A stretch of DNA of 26,381 nt from Kiritimatiellia bacterium (GTDB lineage Bacteria; Verrucomicrobiota; Kiritimatiellia; UBA8416; JABMPJ01), in the NCBI GenBank assembly GCA_029939545.1, contig JAOZSS010000006.1, positions 7,501-33,881 of the forward strand, written 5' to 3'. Below are positions 1-7,366 of the stretch, in pieces; the first letter of the stretch is position 1, and each line of letters opens with the position of its first letter. The notes under the pieces are model-generated. The model did not search any database. It was not told the DNA's origin and saw only the letters and a program-made list of their open reading frames with translations. Both the position numbers and the translations under genes were made by a program.

Positions 1-408
1 TTCTTGACCCGCCGGATCGAGCAACTGCAGCGTGACTGGCGGTCGGGCAGCGCGAAGCTGGAACAGGCCCAGCGGGAGCTGGCGGCGCAGAAGAAACTCT
101 ACCAGTCGGACCAGATGGGCAGCTACAAGACCCGGCAGGCACGCGTAAGGCGCAACCTGATCTCAGAGCAGACCGAGGAGCTCAAGCGCATCGTCGACAA
201 CGAGGAACCGGAAGTGGAAGTGGTGGACGCTCCGCCGGCACCGCTGGTGGGGCTGGAAGCGCGCGCCCAGCAGGAGATTGAGGCGTTGCAGAACGTCACA
301 GGGGTGGGTAGCACTCCGAAGGCCGACGATGGCGATGGCGAGGGTCCGCGCCCGCCGACGCGACCGACCCGTCCGTTCCGTACGACGCCGTGGATGAAAC
401 TCAAGTAG
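1..408 (+). CDS. Coiled-coil protein of unknown function, 5' end outside window
   Basis: The reading frame is open from the first base, so this is the C-terminal part (about 135 residues) of a longer protein. An internal TTG lies at position 4, but nothing shows that it is the true start. The first ~70 residues are rich in Glu, Gln, Arg, Lys and Leu and look like an alpha-helical coiled coil (RIEQLQRDW, KLEQAQRELAAQKK). An acidic, proline-rich stretch follows, then a low-complexity tail rich in Pro, Thr and Arg (PRPPTRPTRP). There is no membrane segment or catalytic motif. It lies 9 nt upstream of the next + strand gene, which also has a coiled coil, so the two are probably co-transcribed and may work together. 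I do not recognise the family. Confidence 0.6.
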   Translation, partial: FLTRRIEQLQRDWRSGSAKLEQAQRELAAQKKLYQSDQMGSYKTRQARVRRNLISEQTEELKRIVDNEEPEVEVVDAPPAPLVGLEARAQQEIEALQNVTGVGSTPKADDGDGEGPRPPTRPTRPFRTTPWMKLK

Positions 409-417
409 GGCAAGCCC

Positions 418-1275
418 ATGGCCGACCCAGAGGTCAAAGAGATCAAGCCGCCGCAGATTCTGCGGGAAACGGTGCGCCGTGAGCACGAAGCCGCCTTGGC
501 GCCGCGCGCCGCGTTCGGAGGGCTGCCGACTGACGTTGATCGCGCACAGCTGGCCGAGCTGCTGAAGCCGGAGACCCTCCGCCGCAATGCCGATTCCCTT
601 CCCGTTTTGGCCGCCTTCCAAGAGTTTCTGGATGTCGAGCGGCACCGGACCCGCGGGCGGATGATCACCCTGACATTCCTTTTCCTGATCGTCTTGTTGG
701 CGGTTGGCGGCGCTGCCGGACTCCTGGGACTATCCTACTACCGCAAGACCCACGCGCTGACCCGGGCGGTCCAAGCGGGGCTCAACGAGCTGCGTTCGGA
801 GGTCGATGCGAGCTACGGCGCGTTCGGGGTGCTATCGAACATGGCCTCACGCGCCAGCGTCCTTGAGGAGACGTTTGACAAGGAGATGGCTGAGCTGGCG
901 ACCGGGCAGGACGGCCTATCAATCCAGCTGGCCGGCATGAACACAAACCTGGCCGGACTACACAGCACCATCGCGCGGCTACAGAACGAGAACGCGCAGC
1001 TCGGCCACCGGATGGAACAGAACAGCGCCGAATGGCAGATGATGACAGGCCAGGTTGACCGGATCATGGTGCTGCTTGCACAGGCACAGCCAGCGACACG
1101 ACCGGTCAGGAGCTTCGTCGATCAAGAGGAGGAAGAGGAGGCCGCCGATGCAACGCCCGCGGTGGCGCGCTCCCCTGCCCCGCCCGTCCGCGAGAGCATC
1201 GTGCTGGCGATCATCCCCAAGAACGAGGCGCGGGCGGTCGACTGGCGTATCCCACTGCCGATTACTCAGGAATAA
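418..1275 (+). CDS. Single-pass membrane protein with periplasmic coiled coil, unknown function
   Basis: This 285-residue protein has a cytoplasmic N-terminal part of about 80 residues and one strong transmembrane segment at about residues 82-108 (MITLTFLFLIVLLAVGG and onward). A long helical region at about 115-220 has coiled-coil composition. An acidic patch (QEEEEEA, ~236-242) and an Ala/Pro linker precede a short hydrophobic end. I find no enzyme motif. It starts 9 nt after the preceding coiled-coil gene, so the pair is probably an operon. The topology would suit a structural or tethering protein of the envelope, but that is inference only. Its stop codon lies inside the 3' end of the convergent LysM gene, a 14-bp overlap. 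Confidence 0.65.
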   Translation: MADPEVKEIKPPQILRETVRREHEAALAPRAAFGGLPTDVDRAQLAELLKPETLRRNADSLPVLAAFQEFLDVERHRTRGRMITLTFLFLIVLLAVGGAAGLLGLSYYRKTHALTRAVQAGLNELRSEVDASYGAFGVLSNMASRASVLEETFDKEMAELATGQDGLSIQLAGMNTNLAGLHSTIARLQNENAQLGHRMEQNSAEWQMMTGQVDRIMVLLAQAQPATRPVRSFVDQEEEEEAADATPAVARSPAPPVRESIVLAIIPKNEARAVDWRIPLPITQE

Positions 1276-1816
1276 AGATCTTCTGATCTACCCGGATCGA
1301 ATTGGCGTTTTTCAGGTCGTTGGCGCGTACGAGCGCGTTGACGGTCACCCCGTAAGCGGAGGCGATCTCCGAGAGGGTTTCTCCCGGTTTCACCATGTGT
1401 TCGCGTCCGTATTCCGACCCACGTGTGGGTGCCTGGCTCTTCATGAGGGTGGCCATCTTGCGGCTCAGCTCGGTTACGATCTGTTTGTGCATGGCGTCGA
1501 GGGCGGCGTCCTGCTTGCGGAGGCGGATCTCAAGCTGGTCCAGTCGGCCAGCCAACTCCTTGTCGCCCTCATCCTGCTCGCGGCGCAAACGATCGATCTC
1601 GGCATAGACCTGTTCATAACCGGATGAAGCGGTACGGGTCTCCTCTTTGAGCCGGTAAACATCGGCTCTCAGGGACTCCATATCCCGCGCGCGGCGGGTC
1701 TGATCTGAGCGTCGTTCCTGCGTGGTCACACAGCCCGCGCCCACCCACATGATCATCAGAATGGCTACAGTCGTTTTCATGTGGAATACCATAGCAGCCG
1801 GGCGGCTCTCTCTCAA
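1262..1816 (-). CDS. LysM-domain lipoprotein with coiled coil
   Basis: This is a probable exported, lipid-anchored protein that binds peptidoglycan. A hydrophobic signal segment (residues ~13-28) ends in GAGC, a lipobox-like site with Cys29 as the candidate lipidated residue; Gly at -3 is not the usual choice. A coiled-coil region (~40-115) follows. A C-terminal LysM domain (~139-183) shows YxVKxGETLSEIA-like features (HMVKPGETLSEIASAYGV), an NxL core and a final KIFIPE. LysM domains bind N-acetylglucosamine-containing glycans. The start is uncertain: the TTG at 1816 has an excellent AAGGAGG eight nt upstream, while the ATG at 1780 gives a shorter, more typical signal peptide but has no visible ribosome site. 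The gene is divergent from accD and convergent with the membrane protein gene. Confidence 0.82.
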   Translation of the reverse strand: MRESRPAAMVFHMKTTVAILMIMWVGAGCVTTQERRSDQTRRARDMESLRADVYRLKEETRTASSGYEQVYAEIDRLRREQDEGDKELAGRLDQLEIRLRKQDAALDAMHKQIVTELSRKMATLMKSQAPTRGSEYGREHMVKPGETLSEIASAYGVTVNALVRANDLKNANSIRVDQKIFIPE

Positions 1817-1891
1817 TCCTCTTTCCTCCTTGCTCCCTCAACAAGGTATCGTTCATACTGCAGCACTTTCGCAAGGGAAAGGGACTTCACC

Positions 1892-2725
1892 ATGGCTTGG
1901 TTTAGAAAGTCAGGACGCAAACAACTTGAGACGTCTGACAGCGATCTCTGGACAATTTGCCCCTCCTGTAGCGCCCATATATATAAGCAGGAGTGGGAAG
2001 CGGGACTGAAGGTGTGTCCCAAGTGCAACCATCACGCCCGCATCAGCAGCACCGAACGACGCGACCTGCTCATCGACAGCGGCACGTGGCGCGAGTACGC
2101 CGCCCACGTCACCACGTCAGATCCGCTCTTATTCTCCGACGCCAAGGGCCCCTACAAGGAGAAAGCTGCCGCGGCCAAGACCAAGACCGGTCTGAAGGAG
2201 TCCGTGCTCACGGGCGACGGCAAGATCGGCGGTATTCCGGTTAGTATGGCGATCATGGATTTTCGCTTCCTGGGTGGCAGCCTTTCGAGTGGTTGCGGTG
2301 AGAAAATCACGCTGACGGCCGAGCACGCGGGCCGTCACCGCTGGCCCTTCATCATCCTCTCCGCATCGGGCGGCGCCCGCATGCACGAGGGCATTATCTC
2401 GCTCATGCAGATGGCCAAGACCTGCGCGGCCATTGCGCGTCTCAACGACCTGGGTGTTCCCTACCTATCGGTCCTCACCGACCCCACGACCGGTGGCGTC
2501 TCGGCCAGCTATGCGATGCTGGGCGACATCAACATTGCCGAACCGCATGCCCTAATCGGCTTTGCCGGCCGACGCGTGATCGAGCAGACGATCAAACAGA
2601 AGCTGCCGGACGATTTCCAGACCGCAGAGTACCTGCTGGAGCATGGCTTTATCGACCACATCGTCAACCGCAAGGACATGAAGGAGTTCCTGCACCGTGT
2701 CCTGCAGTACGGCAAACGCCGCTAG
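1892..2725 (+). CDS. accD: Acetyl-CoA carboxylase carboxyltransferase subunit beta
   Basis: AccD is the beta subunit of the carboxyltransferase that moves CO2 from biotin to acetyl-CoA, giving malonyl-CoA for fatty-acid synthesis in the cytoplasm. The 277-residue protein has the N-terminal C4 zinc ribbon (Cys23, 26, 42, 45; CPSC...CPKC) typical of bacterial AccD. A crotonase-type core follows with SGGARMHEG and LTDPTTGGVSASYAMLGDI. The length is normal for the family. The ATG at 1892 was chosen because MAWFRK plus the zinc ribbon is the usual AccD N-terminus and a purine-rich AAGGGAAAGGGA precedes it. The open frame upstream (to 1781) has no family similarity. It is the first gene of the carboxylase operon. 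Confidence 0.95.
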   Translation: MAWFRKSGRKQLETSDSDLWTICPSCSAHIYKQEWEAGLKVCPKCNHHARISSTERRDLLIDSGTWREYAAHVTTSDPLLFSDAKGPYKEKAAAAKTKTGLKESVLTGDGKIGGIPVSMAIMDFRFLGGSLSSGCGEKITLTAEHAGRHRWPFIILSASGGARMHEGIISLMQMAKTCAAIARLNDLGVPYLSVLTDPTTGGVSASYAMLGDINIAEPHALIGFAGRRVIEQTIKQKLPDDFQTAEYLLEHGFIDHIVNRKDMKEFLHRVLQYGKRR

Positions 2726-2734
2726 GAGACAGTA

Positions 2735-3139
2735 ATGCAGAGAGAGTTTGTTGAGGTAGACATTGACGAGGTGACACTCAAGGAGTCGATCCGCGAGGAG
2801 ATCGGCGACATCGGCATGCTGACGACGTCGGTATCGAAGCTGGGTCTTCTGACGCCGATCCTGATCGATCGCAACAACATCGTGATCACCGGGGCACGCC
2901 GGATCGCCGCCTGTCGGGCGGCGGGTATTCGGCAGCTTCCGGCCATTCGACTGGCTACGGACTACGACAGTATGGCGGCGCTGGATATCCAGGTGGACAT
3001 GAACCTCTGCCGGCAGCCGCTGACGAGCAAAGAGGTGGAGAAACTGATCGACAAGAAGCGACTTGCCGCGAGCAGGCAGAGCGCAGGGAAGACGGGTGCC
3101 GTGTTGTCCCGCATCAAACAACTGTTCAGGAACGACTGA
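2735..3139 (+). CDS. Small ParB-N/sulfiredoxin-fold protein between accD and accA
   Basis: This 134-residue protein resembles the N-terminal ParB domain only. The region around residues 37-70 reads GLLTPILID then ITGARRIAACRAAG, close to the ParB box II (GERRxRAAxxAG). Residues 88-101 read VDMNLCRQPLTSKEVE, close to the ENxQRxxLxPxEEA box; Asn90 and Arg93 match positions that bind nucleotide in ParB CTPases. No helix-turn-helix DNA-binding domain and no C-terminal dimer domain follow, and the last ~30 residues are basic. It starts 9 nt after accD and ends 13 nt before accA, so it must be co-transcribed with them. It could bind nucleotide or regulate the operon, but its function is unknown. 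The domain call is fairly secure; the role is not. Confidence 0.75.
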   Translation: MQREFVEVDIDEVTLKESIREEIGDIGMLTTSVSKLGLLTPILIDRNNIVITGARRIAACRAAGIRQLPAIRLATDYDSMAALDIQVDMNLCRQPLTSKEVEKLIDKKRLAASRQSAGKTGAVLSRIKQLFRND

Positions 3140-3152
3140 CGGAGGGGACCAG

Positions 3153-4103
3153 ATGGCTTTGGATTTTGAAAAACCGCTGGAAGAGATCGAGTCGCGCATT
3201 GGTGAATTGAAGAAGCTTAACGAGAAGTCGGATGTGGACTTCGATACGGAGATCGCTGCACTGGAAAAGAAGCTCCGGAGCACGAGCAAGCGCGTCTATT
3301 CCAAGATTGGCCCATGGGAGACCGTTCAGATTGCACGCCATCCTGAGCGTCCCCTGCTGCGCGACTATATCCAGGGGCTCTGCACCGAATTTCTGGAACT
3401 GCACGGGGATCGCTGTTTCGGCGACGACCAGGGAATCATAGGCGGATTCGCCACGCTGCGCCAGCACCGCGTCATGATCATCGGGCACCAGAAGGGCAAG
3501 ACCGTTGAAGAGAACATCAAGGCCAACTTCGGGATGGCCAGCCCCGACGGCTACCGCAAGGCCATGCGTCTGATGAACCTGGCAGCCAAGTACAAGCTGC
3601 CGATCGTCAGCTTTATCGACACTCCCGGTGCCTACCCGGGCCTCGAGGCCGAGGCACGCGGACAGGCTGAAGCCATTGCGCGGAACCTGACCGATATGTC
3701 GACCCTGCCCGTTCCCGTCATCGTGATCGTCACGGGTGAGGGCGGCAGCGGCGGCGCGATCGGTATCGGCGTCGGAAACGTTGTGCTGATGCTGTCCAAC
3801 TCCGTGTATTCGGTGATTTCTCCCGAAGGCTGTGCCACAATCCTGTGGCGTGACGGCAGCAAGGCCCCCGAGGCCGCGGCCGCACTCAAGATCACGGCTG
3901 ACGATCTGGTCGCACTCGGCATCGTCGACGAGATTATTCCCGAACCCGTCGGCGGCGCACACCGCAACATGGATGCCACGATTGAATCGGTCGGCGATGT
4001 CCTTGTGAAACACCTCCGCCGTCTCAAGAAGATGTCGGCCAAGCGCCTCATTGATCAGCGCTACGACAAGTATTCCAAGATTGGACGCTATAAAAAGAAA
4101 TAG
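3153..4103 (+). CDS. accA: Acetyl-CoA carboxylase carboxyltransferase subunit alpha
   Basis: AccA is the partner of AccD in the acetyl-CoA carboxylase carboxyltransferase (an alpha2beta2 complex in known enzymes). The 316-residue length is usual. An N-terminal helical region (~1-50; MALDFEKPLEEIESRI) is followed by the crotonase-fold core with HQKGKTVEENIKANFGM, SFIDTPGAYPG, TGEGGSGGAIGIG and VISPEGCATILWRD. The ATG at 3153 is preceded by GGAGGGG at good spacing. An open frame reaches upstream to 3063, but that part overlaps the ParB-like gene and has no AccA similarity. It is the third gene of the operon. The accC (biotin carboxylase) gene is not in this window. Confidence 0.95.
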   Translation: MALDFEKPLEEIESRIGELKKLNEKSDVDFDTEIAALEKKLRSTSKRVYSKIGPWETVQIARHPERPLLRDYIQGLCTEFLELHGDRCFGDDQGIIGGFATLRQHRVMIIGHQKGKTVEENIKANFGMASPDGYRKAMRLMNLAAKYKLPIVSFIDTPGAYPGLEAEARGQAEAIARNLTDMSTLPVPVIVIVTGEGGSGGAIGIGVGNVVLMLSNSVYSVISPEGCATILWRDGSKAPEAAAALKITADDLVALGIVDEIIPEPVGGAHRNMDATIESVGDVLVKHLRRLKKMSAKRLIDQRYDKYSKIGRYKKK

Positions 4104-4115
4104 AGGGGTCATACC

Positions 4116-6140
4116 ATGCCACAGAAGACAACCAAGAAGACCGCAACGCCTCGCAAGAAGGCTCCGGCCAGGCGTGCACGCGTGTCGGCAAAAGTCGTGA
4201 CGCCTCCGGCTACCCCAAAGCAGAAGCGCACCACGCTGCGCATTACCGACACCACGCTGCGCGATGCCCACCAGTCACTCTGGGCCACGCGGATGCGGAC
4301 CAATGACATTCTGCCCATTCTCGACGTGATCGACAACGCGGGCTACTACTCGCTCGAGGTATGGGGCGGCGCCACGTTTGATGTCTGCCTGCGCTTCCTG
4401 CGCGAGAATCCTTGGGAGCGTCTGCGCCAGATCAAGAAGATCTGCAAGAAGACCCCGCTCCAGATGCTGCTGCGCGGCCAGAACATCCTCGGCTACCGCC
4501 ACTACCCGGACGACCTGCTGGACCGATTCGTGGTGTTGGCTTGCAAGAACGGTGTCGACATCTTCCGTATCTTCGACGCGCTCAACGACAACCGCAACCT
4601 AGAACAGGCCATTGCGGCCGTGAAGAAGTACGGCGGCCATGCCCAGGGCACCCTCTCCTACACCATCAGCCCCGTACACACCGTTAAGGAGTACGTGCGG
4701 ATCGCCAAGGAACAGGTCCAGATGGGTGTCGACTCGCTGGTGATCAAGGACATGGCCGGCATCCTGACCCCGATGATGTCCGAGCGCCTGGTTTCGGCCC
4801 TCTTCAAAGAGGTCCCGGTACCCATCCAGATCCATAGCCACATGACCAGCGGCATGGCGATCTCGACCTACGTCGAGGGTGTGCGTGCCGGTGCTGGCGC
4901 GATTGACTGCGCCATCTCGGTCATGTCTGGCTTCTCATCGCAGCCCCCGGTTGAGACCATGCTCTCGATCTTCGAAGAGACCCCTTACCACGCCGACCTC
5001 GATCGTGATGCGCTGCGCAAAATCTGCAAGCACTTCACCGATTTGGCTCCCACGCGTATGCTCAGCCATCACCCGCTGAACATCATCGACCCGGAGATCC
5101 TGATTCATCACATCCCGGGCGGCATGATCTCGAATCTGCGCTCGCAGCTCGAGCAGCAGGACGCCCTTGATCGCCTGCCCGAGGTGCTCGAGGAGCTTCC
5201 ACGTGCCCGTGCCGACCTCGGCTACCCGCCGCTGGTCACCCCCACGAGCCAGATCGTCGGTGTACAGTCGGTTATGAACGTCCTGGCCGACGAACGCTAC
5301 TCAATGGTGCCACAGGAAACCCTGAACTACGTCAAGGGGCTGTATGGCCGCTCTCCGGCGCCCATCAACCCTACCATCAAAAAGAAGATCCTTGGTGGCG
5401 AGAAGACGATGACCGGCCGGCCGGCCGACGGGATGGAGCCGATGTTGCCCCAGGCCACGCTTGAGGTCGACCCCGAGCTGATCAAGGGCGAAGAGGACAT
5501 CATTTCCTACTGCCTGTTCCCCGAGCCCGCCCTCGCGTTCTTTAAGTGGCGCAATATGATCCCGGAAGACCGTCCCGCGATTCCGGCCGATCTCGAGCGT
5601 CGCAAGCAGGACGCCGATACAGCCACACCGGCCTCGGCCCCCACGCAGCCGACCAAGCCGTTCCTATCGCACGAGGACTACGAGGAGCTCCAAGGCCTGA
5701 TGAACAAGGTACACCAGCTCGGCTTGAACGAACTCACCATCCGCCGCAACGATCTGGCCCTCAGCCTCAAGAGCGAAGGCATGACGTCAGGTGCCGTGCC
5801 ACCCGCACAGGACGCACCGTCCGCGAAAGCGGCTGTCGAAGCGGCACAGCAGCCCGAGGCCGCGCCCGAGGCGTCGGCCGAGCCCGAATGTGCCGCCGAA
5901 GGACCGACGATCGACGCCCCGTTGAACGGTACGTTCTACCGCTCACCTGGACCAGGCAAGGAGGAGTTCGCCGCCGAAGGCGACGAGGTGCAGACCGGCG
6001 ACCCGGTCTGCATCGTGGAAGCCATGAAGCTGTTCAACCAGATCAAGGCTCCGACGCACTGCAAGATCAAGAAGTTCCTCCTGAAGCACGGTGATGCCGT
6101 CAAGAAGGGCCAGGCGCTGGTAACCATCGAAGAGCTGTAG
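4116..6140 (+). CDS. Pyruvate/oxaloacetate carboxyltransferase (PycB/OadA type) fused to an AccB-type biotin carrier domain
   Basis: The 674-residue protein has four parts. Residues 1-38 are a Lys/Arg/Ala/Pro-rich tail. Residues ~40-320 are an HMGL-type TIM barrel with DTTLRDAHQSLWATRM, the carboxylated lysine (Lys211, VIKDMAG) and metal ligands His240 and His242. The PYC/OADA conserved domain follows to ~485. After a linker comes LQGLMNKVHQLGLNELTI (~528-545), resembling the AccB N-terminal region, and then a biotinyl domain (~600-674) with biotin-accepting Lys638 in EAMKL. That last domain carries GTFYRSPGPGKEEF, the 'thumb' motif of acetyl-CoA carboxylase BCCP, which ordinary PycB/OadA biotin domains lack. 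The family transfers CO2 between biotin and pyruvate/oxaloacetate. GAGGGG precedes the ATG, so the basic tail is probably translated. It ends the acc operon, 12 nt after accA. Confidence 0.9.
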   Translation: MPQKTTKKTATPRKKAPARRARVSAKVVTPPATPKQKRTTLRITDTTLRDAHQSLWATRMRTNDILPILDVIDNAGYYSLEVWGGATFDVCLRFLRENPWERLRQIKKICKKTPLQMLLRGQNILGYRHYPDDLLDRFVVLACKNGVDIFRIFDALNDNRNLEQAIAAVKKYGGHAQGTLSYTISPVHTVKEYVRIAKEQVQMGVDSLVIKDMAGILTPMMSERLVSALFKEVPVPIQIHSHMTSGMAISTYVEGVRAGAGAIDCAISVMSGFSSQPPVETMLSIFEETPYHADLDRDALRKICKHFTDLAPTRMLSHHPLNIIDPEILIHHIPGGMISNLRSQLEQQDALDRLPEVLEELPRARADLGYPPLVTPTSQIVGVQSVMNVLADERYSMVPQETLNYVKGLYGRSPAPINPTIKKKILGGEKTMTGRPADGMEPMLPQATLEVDPELIKGEEDIISYCLFPEPALAFFKWRNMIPEDRPAIPADLERRKQDADTATPASAPTQPTKPFLSHEDYEELQGLMNKVHQLGLNELTIRRNDLALSLKSEGMTSGAVPPAQDAPSAKAAVEAAQQPEAAPEASAEPECAAEGPTIDAPLNGTFYRSPGPGKEEFAAEGDEVQTGDPVCIVEAMKLFNQIKAPTHCKIKKFLLKHGDAVKKGQALVTIEEL

Positions 6141-6234
6141 AGCACTCTGCGAAGCGAAACGAGCCAATACGAGCAGCGCGAGATGGTCGTGCAGGTTACT
6201 GTTTTCCCCAGCAAGGGAGCCAGAATTCACGAGT

Positions 6235-6255
6235 CCGTAGTTCTTCAGAATACGG
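6235..6255. terminator. Possible weak bidirectional terminator hairpin
   Basis: CCGTA at 6235-6239 pairs with TACGG at 6251-6255, and the inner bases can add TTC/GAA around a TTCA loop with one bulged G. It lies in the 137-bp gap between the convergent carboxyltransferase gene and aroB, where a shared terminator would be expected. No clear T-tract follows on either strand, so the call is tentative. I see nothing else in this gap. Confidence 0.25.
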
Positions 6256-6277
6256 ATCGTCTGGAGCAGGTCTGACT

Positions 6278-7360
6278 TCAGCCCTCTTTGAACACCCGCT
6301 CCAGATCTTCCTCCGACACCTCGCAACCGAAATGAACGGCACCCAGGCGCTCGGACAGCACGAAGCGCGGCGTCCCGGCCACGGTCTTCTTGTCGGTCCC
6401 CATCGCCCGGCGCAACGCATCCCACGGCAATCCGGCGATGTCCGGATTCGTCAGCCCCGGCAGCCCGAACAGCTCCTGCAACGTGCGTACACGCGCGGCT
6501 TCCGCGGCGGGCATTCCTTTCCGGGCCACGGAGAGCCGCAGGGCATAGTCCGCCCCCGCCGCCACGGCTTCTCCATGCAGCCAACGCTCGTAACCGGCAA
6601 CGGCTTCAATCGCGTGCCCCAGCGTGTGTCCGAAGTTCAGGATTGCCCGGACGCCGGATTCCCGCTCATCGACCGAAACAACCTCGGCCTTGATCTCGCA
6701 TGAGCGCGCCACAACCGCTTCGAGAACGGCATCGTCCCGGTCCAGCAGCGCCTGTCGGTCTTGCTCCAGGCGCCCGAACATTTCGGCATCCCAGATGATG
6801 CCATATTTCACGACCTCGGCCAGGCCGGACACATATTCGCGCGGGGGCAGTGTGTCCAGGCAGGCCAGGTCGGCCAAGACGAAGTCGGGCTGGTAGAAAG
6901 CGCCCACGAGATTCTTGCCCTGCGGCAGGTTGATGCCGGTCTTGCCGCCCACGGAGCTGTCCACGAGCGCCAGCAGACTGGTCGGCACTTGGATCAGCCG
7001 CACGCCACGCAGGAAGCTGGCCGCGAGAAACCCAGCCAAGTCTCCCACCACGCCTCCGCCCAGTGCAACGATGTACGAGGAACGATCCAGCCCCGCCTCA
7101 ACGGCCCGCTCATAGAGGCCCGACAGACACTGAACAGACTTAGAGTTCTCTCCGGCGGGAACCACTTCGCGCGACACATTCCAGCCCAGCCCGGACAGGG
7201 CCGCCTGGCAGCGTGCGCCGTACAGCGGATCCACGTTGCTGTCGGAAATGATCAACGCCCGCCTGTTCTCAGGAAGACCTGACCATCCCGAGTCCAGCAG
7301 TCCGCGCCCGATACGGATCTCGTAGCTTCGTGACCCCAGTCCGACTTGTAGTGTCTCCAT
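6278..7360 (-). CDS. aroB: 3-dehydroquinate synthase
   Basis: AroB converts DAHP to 3-dehydroquinate, the second step of the shikimate pathway, using NAD+ and a divalent metal in the cytoplasm. The 360-residue length is normal. Signature motifs are visible: GGGVVGDLAGF (NAD+ binding), PTSLLALVDSSVGGKTGIN, NLVGAFYQP and the metal-ligand segment NFGHTLGHAIE, followed by WLHGEAVAAG. The start ATG gives METLQVGLGSRSYEIRIG, a normal AroB N-terminus. It lies 6 nt downstream of fmt and is the last gene of a compact - strand operon, convergent with the carboxyltransferase gene. Confidence 0.95.
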   Translation of the reverse strand: METLQVGLGSRSYEIRIGRGLLDSGWSGLPENRRALIISDSNVDPLYGARCQAALSGLGWNVSREVVPAGENSKSVQCLSGLYERAVEAGLDRSSYIVALGGGVVGDLAGFLAASFLRGVRLIQVPTSLLALVDSSVGGKTGINLPQGKNLVGAFYQPDFVLADLACLDTLPPREYVSGLAEVVKYGIIWDAEMFGRLEQDRQALLDRDDAVLEAVVARSCEIKAEVVSVDERESGVRAILNFGHTLGHAIEAVAGYERWLHGEAVAAGADYALRLSVARKGMPAAEAARVRTLQELFGLPGLTNPDIAGLPWDALRRAMGTDKKTVAGTPRFVLSERLGAVHFGCEVSEEDLERVFKEG

Positions 7361-7366
7361 GTGCCC

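Noticed and set aside
163..645. Open frames of 160-181 codons on the - strand opposite the first two genes
   Set aside because: They are antisense shadows: low-complexity Arg/Ser-rich translations, no domain and no ribosome site, and they lie across a coherent + strand gene pair.
1830..1859. Possible accD promoter TTGCTC - 18 nt - CATACT
   Set aside because: Only 3 of 6 and 4 of 6 bases match the consensus, so it is too weak to list as a feature.
2552..3289. 245-codon - strand frame covering the ParB-like gene
   Set aside because: The + strand frame shows ParB-N boxes and proper operon spacing; the - strand frame has no motif and overlaps accD and accA.
3126..4271. 381-codon - strand open frame opposite accA
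   Set aside because: The accA reading is certain from its motifs, and the antisense translation has no recognisable domain. Long shadows are expected in high-GC DNA.
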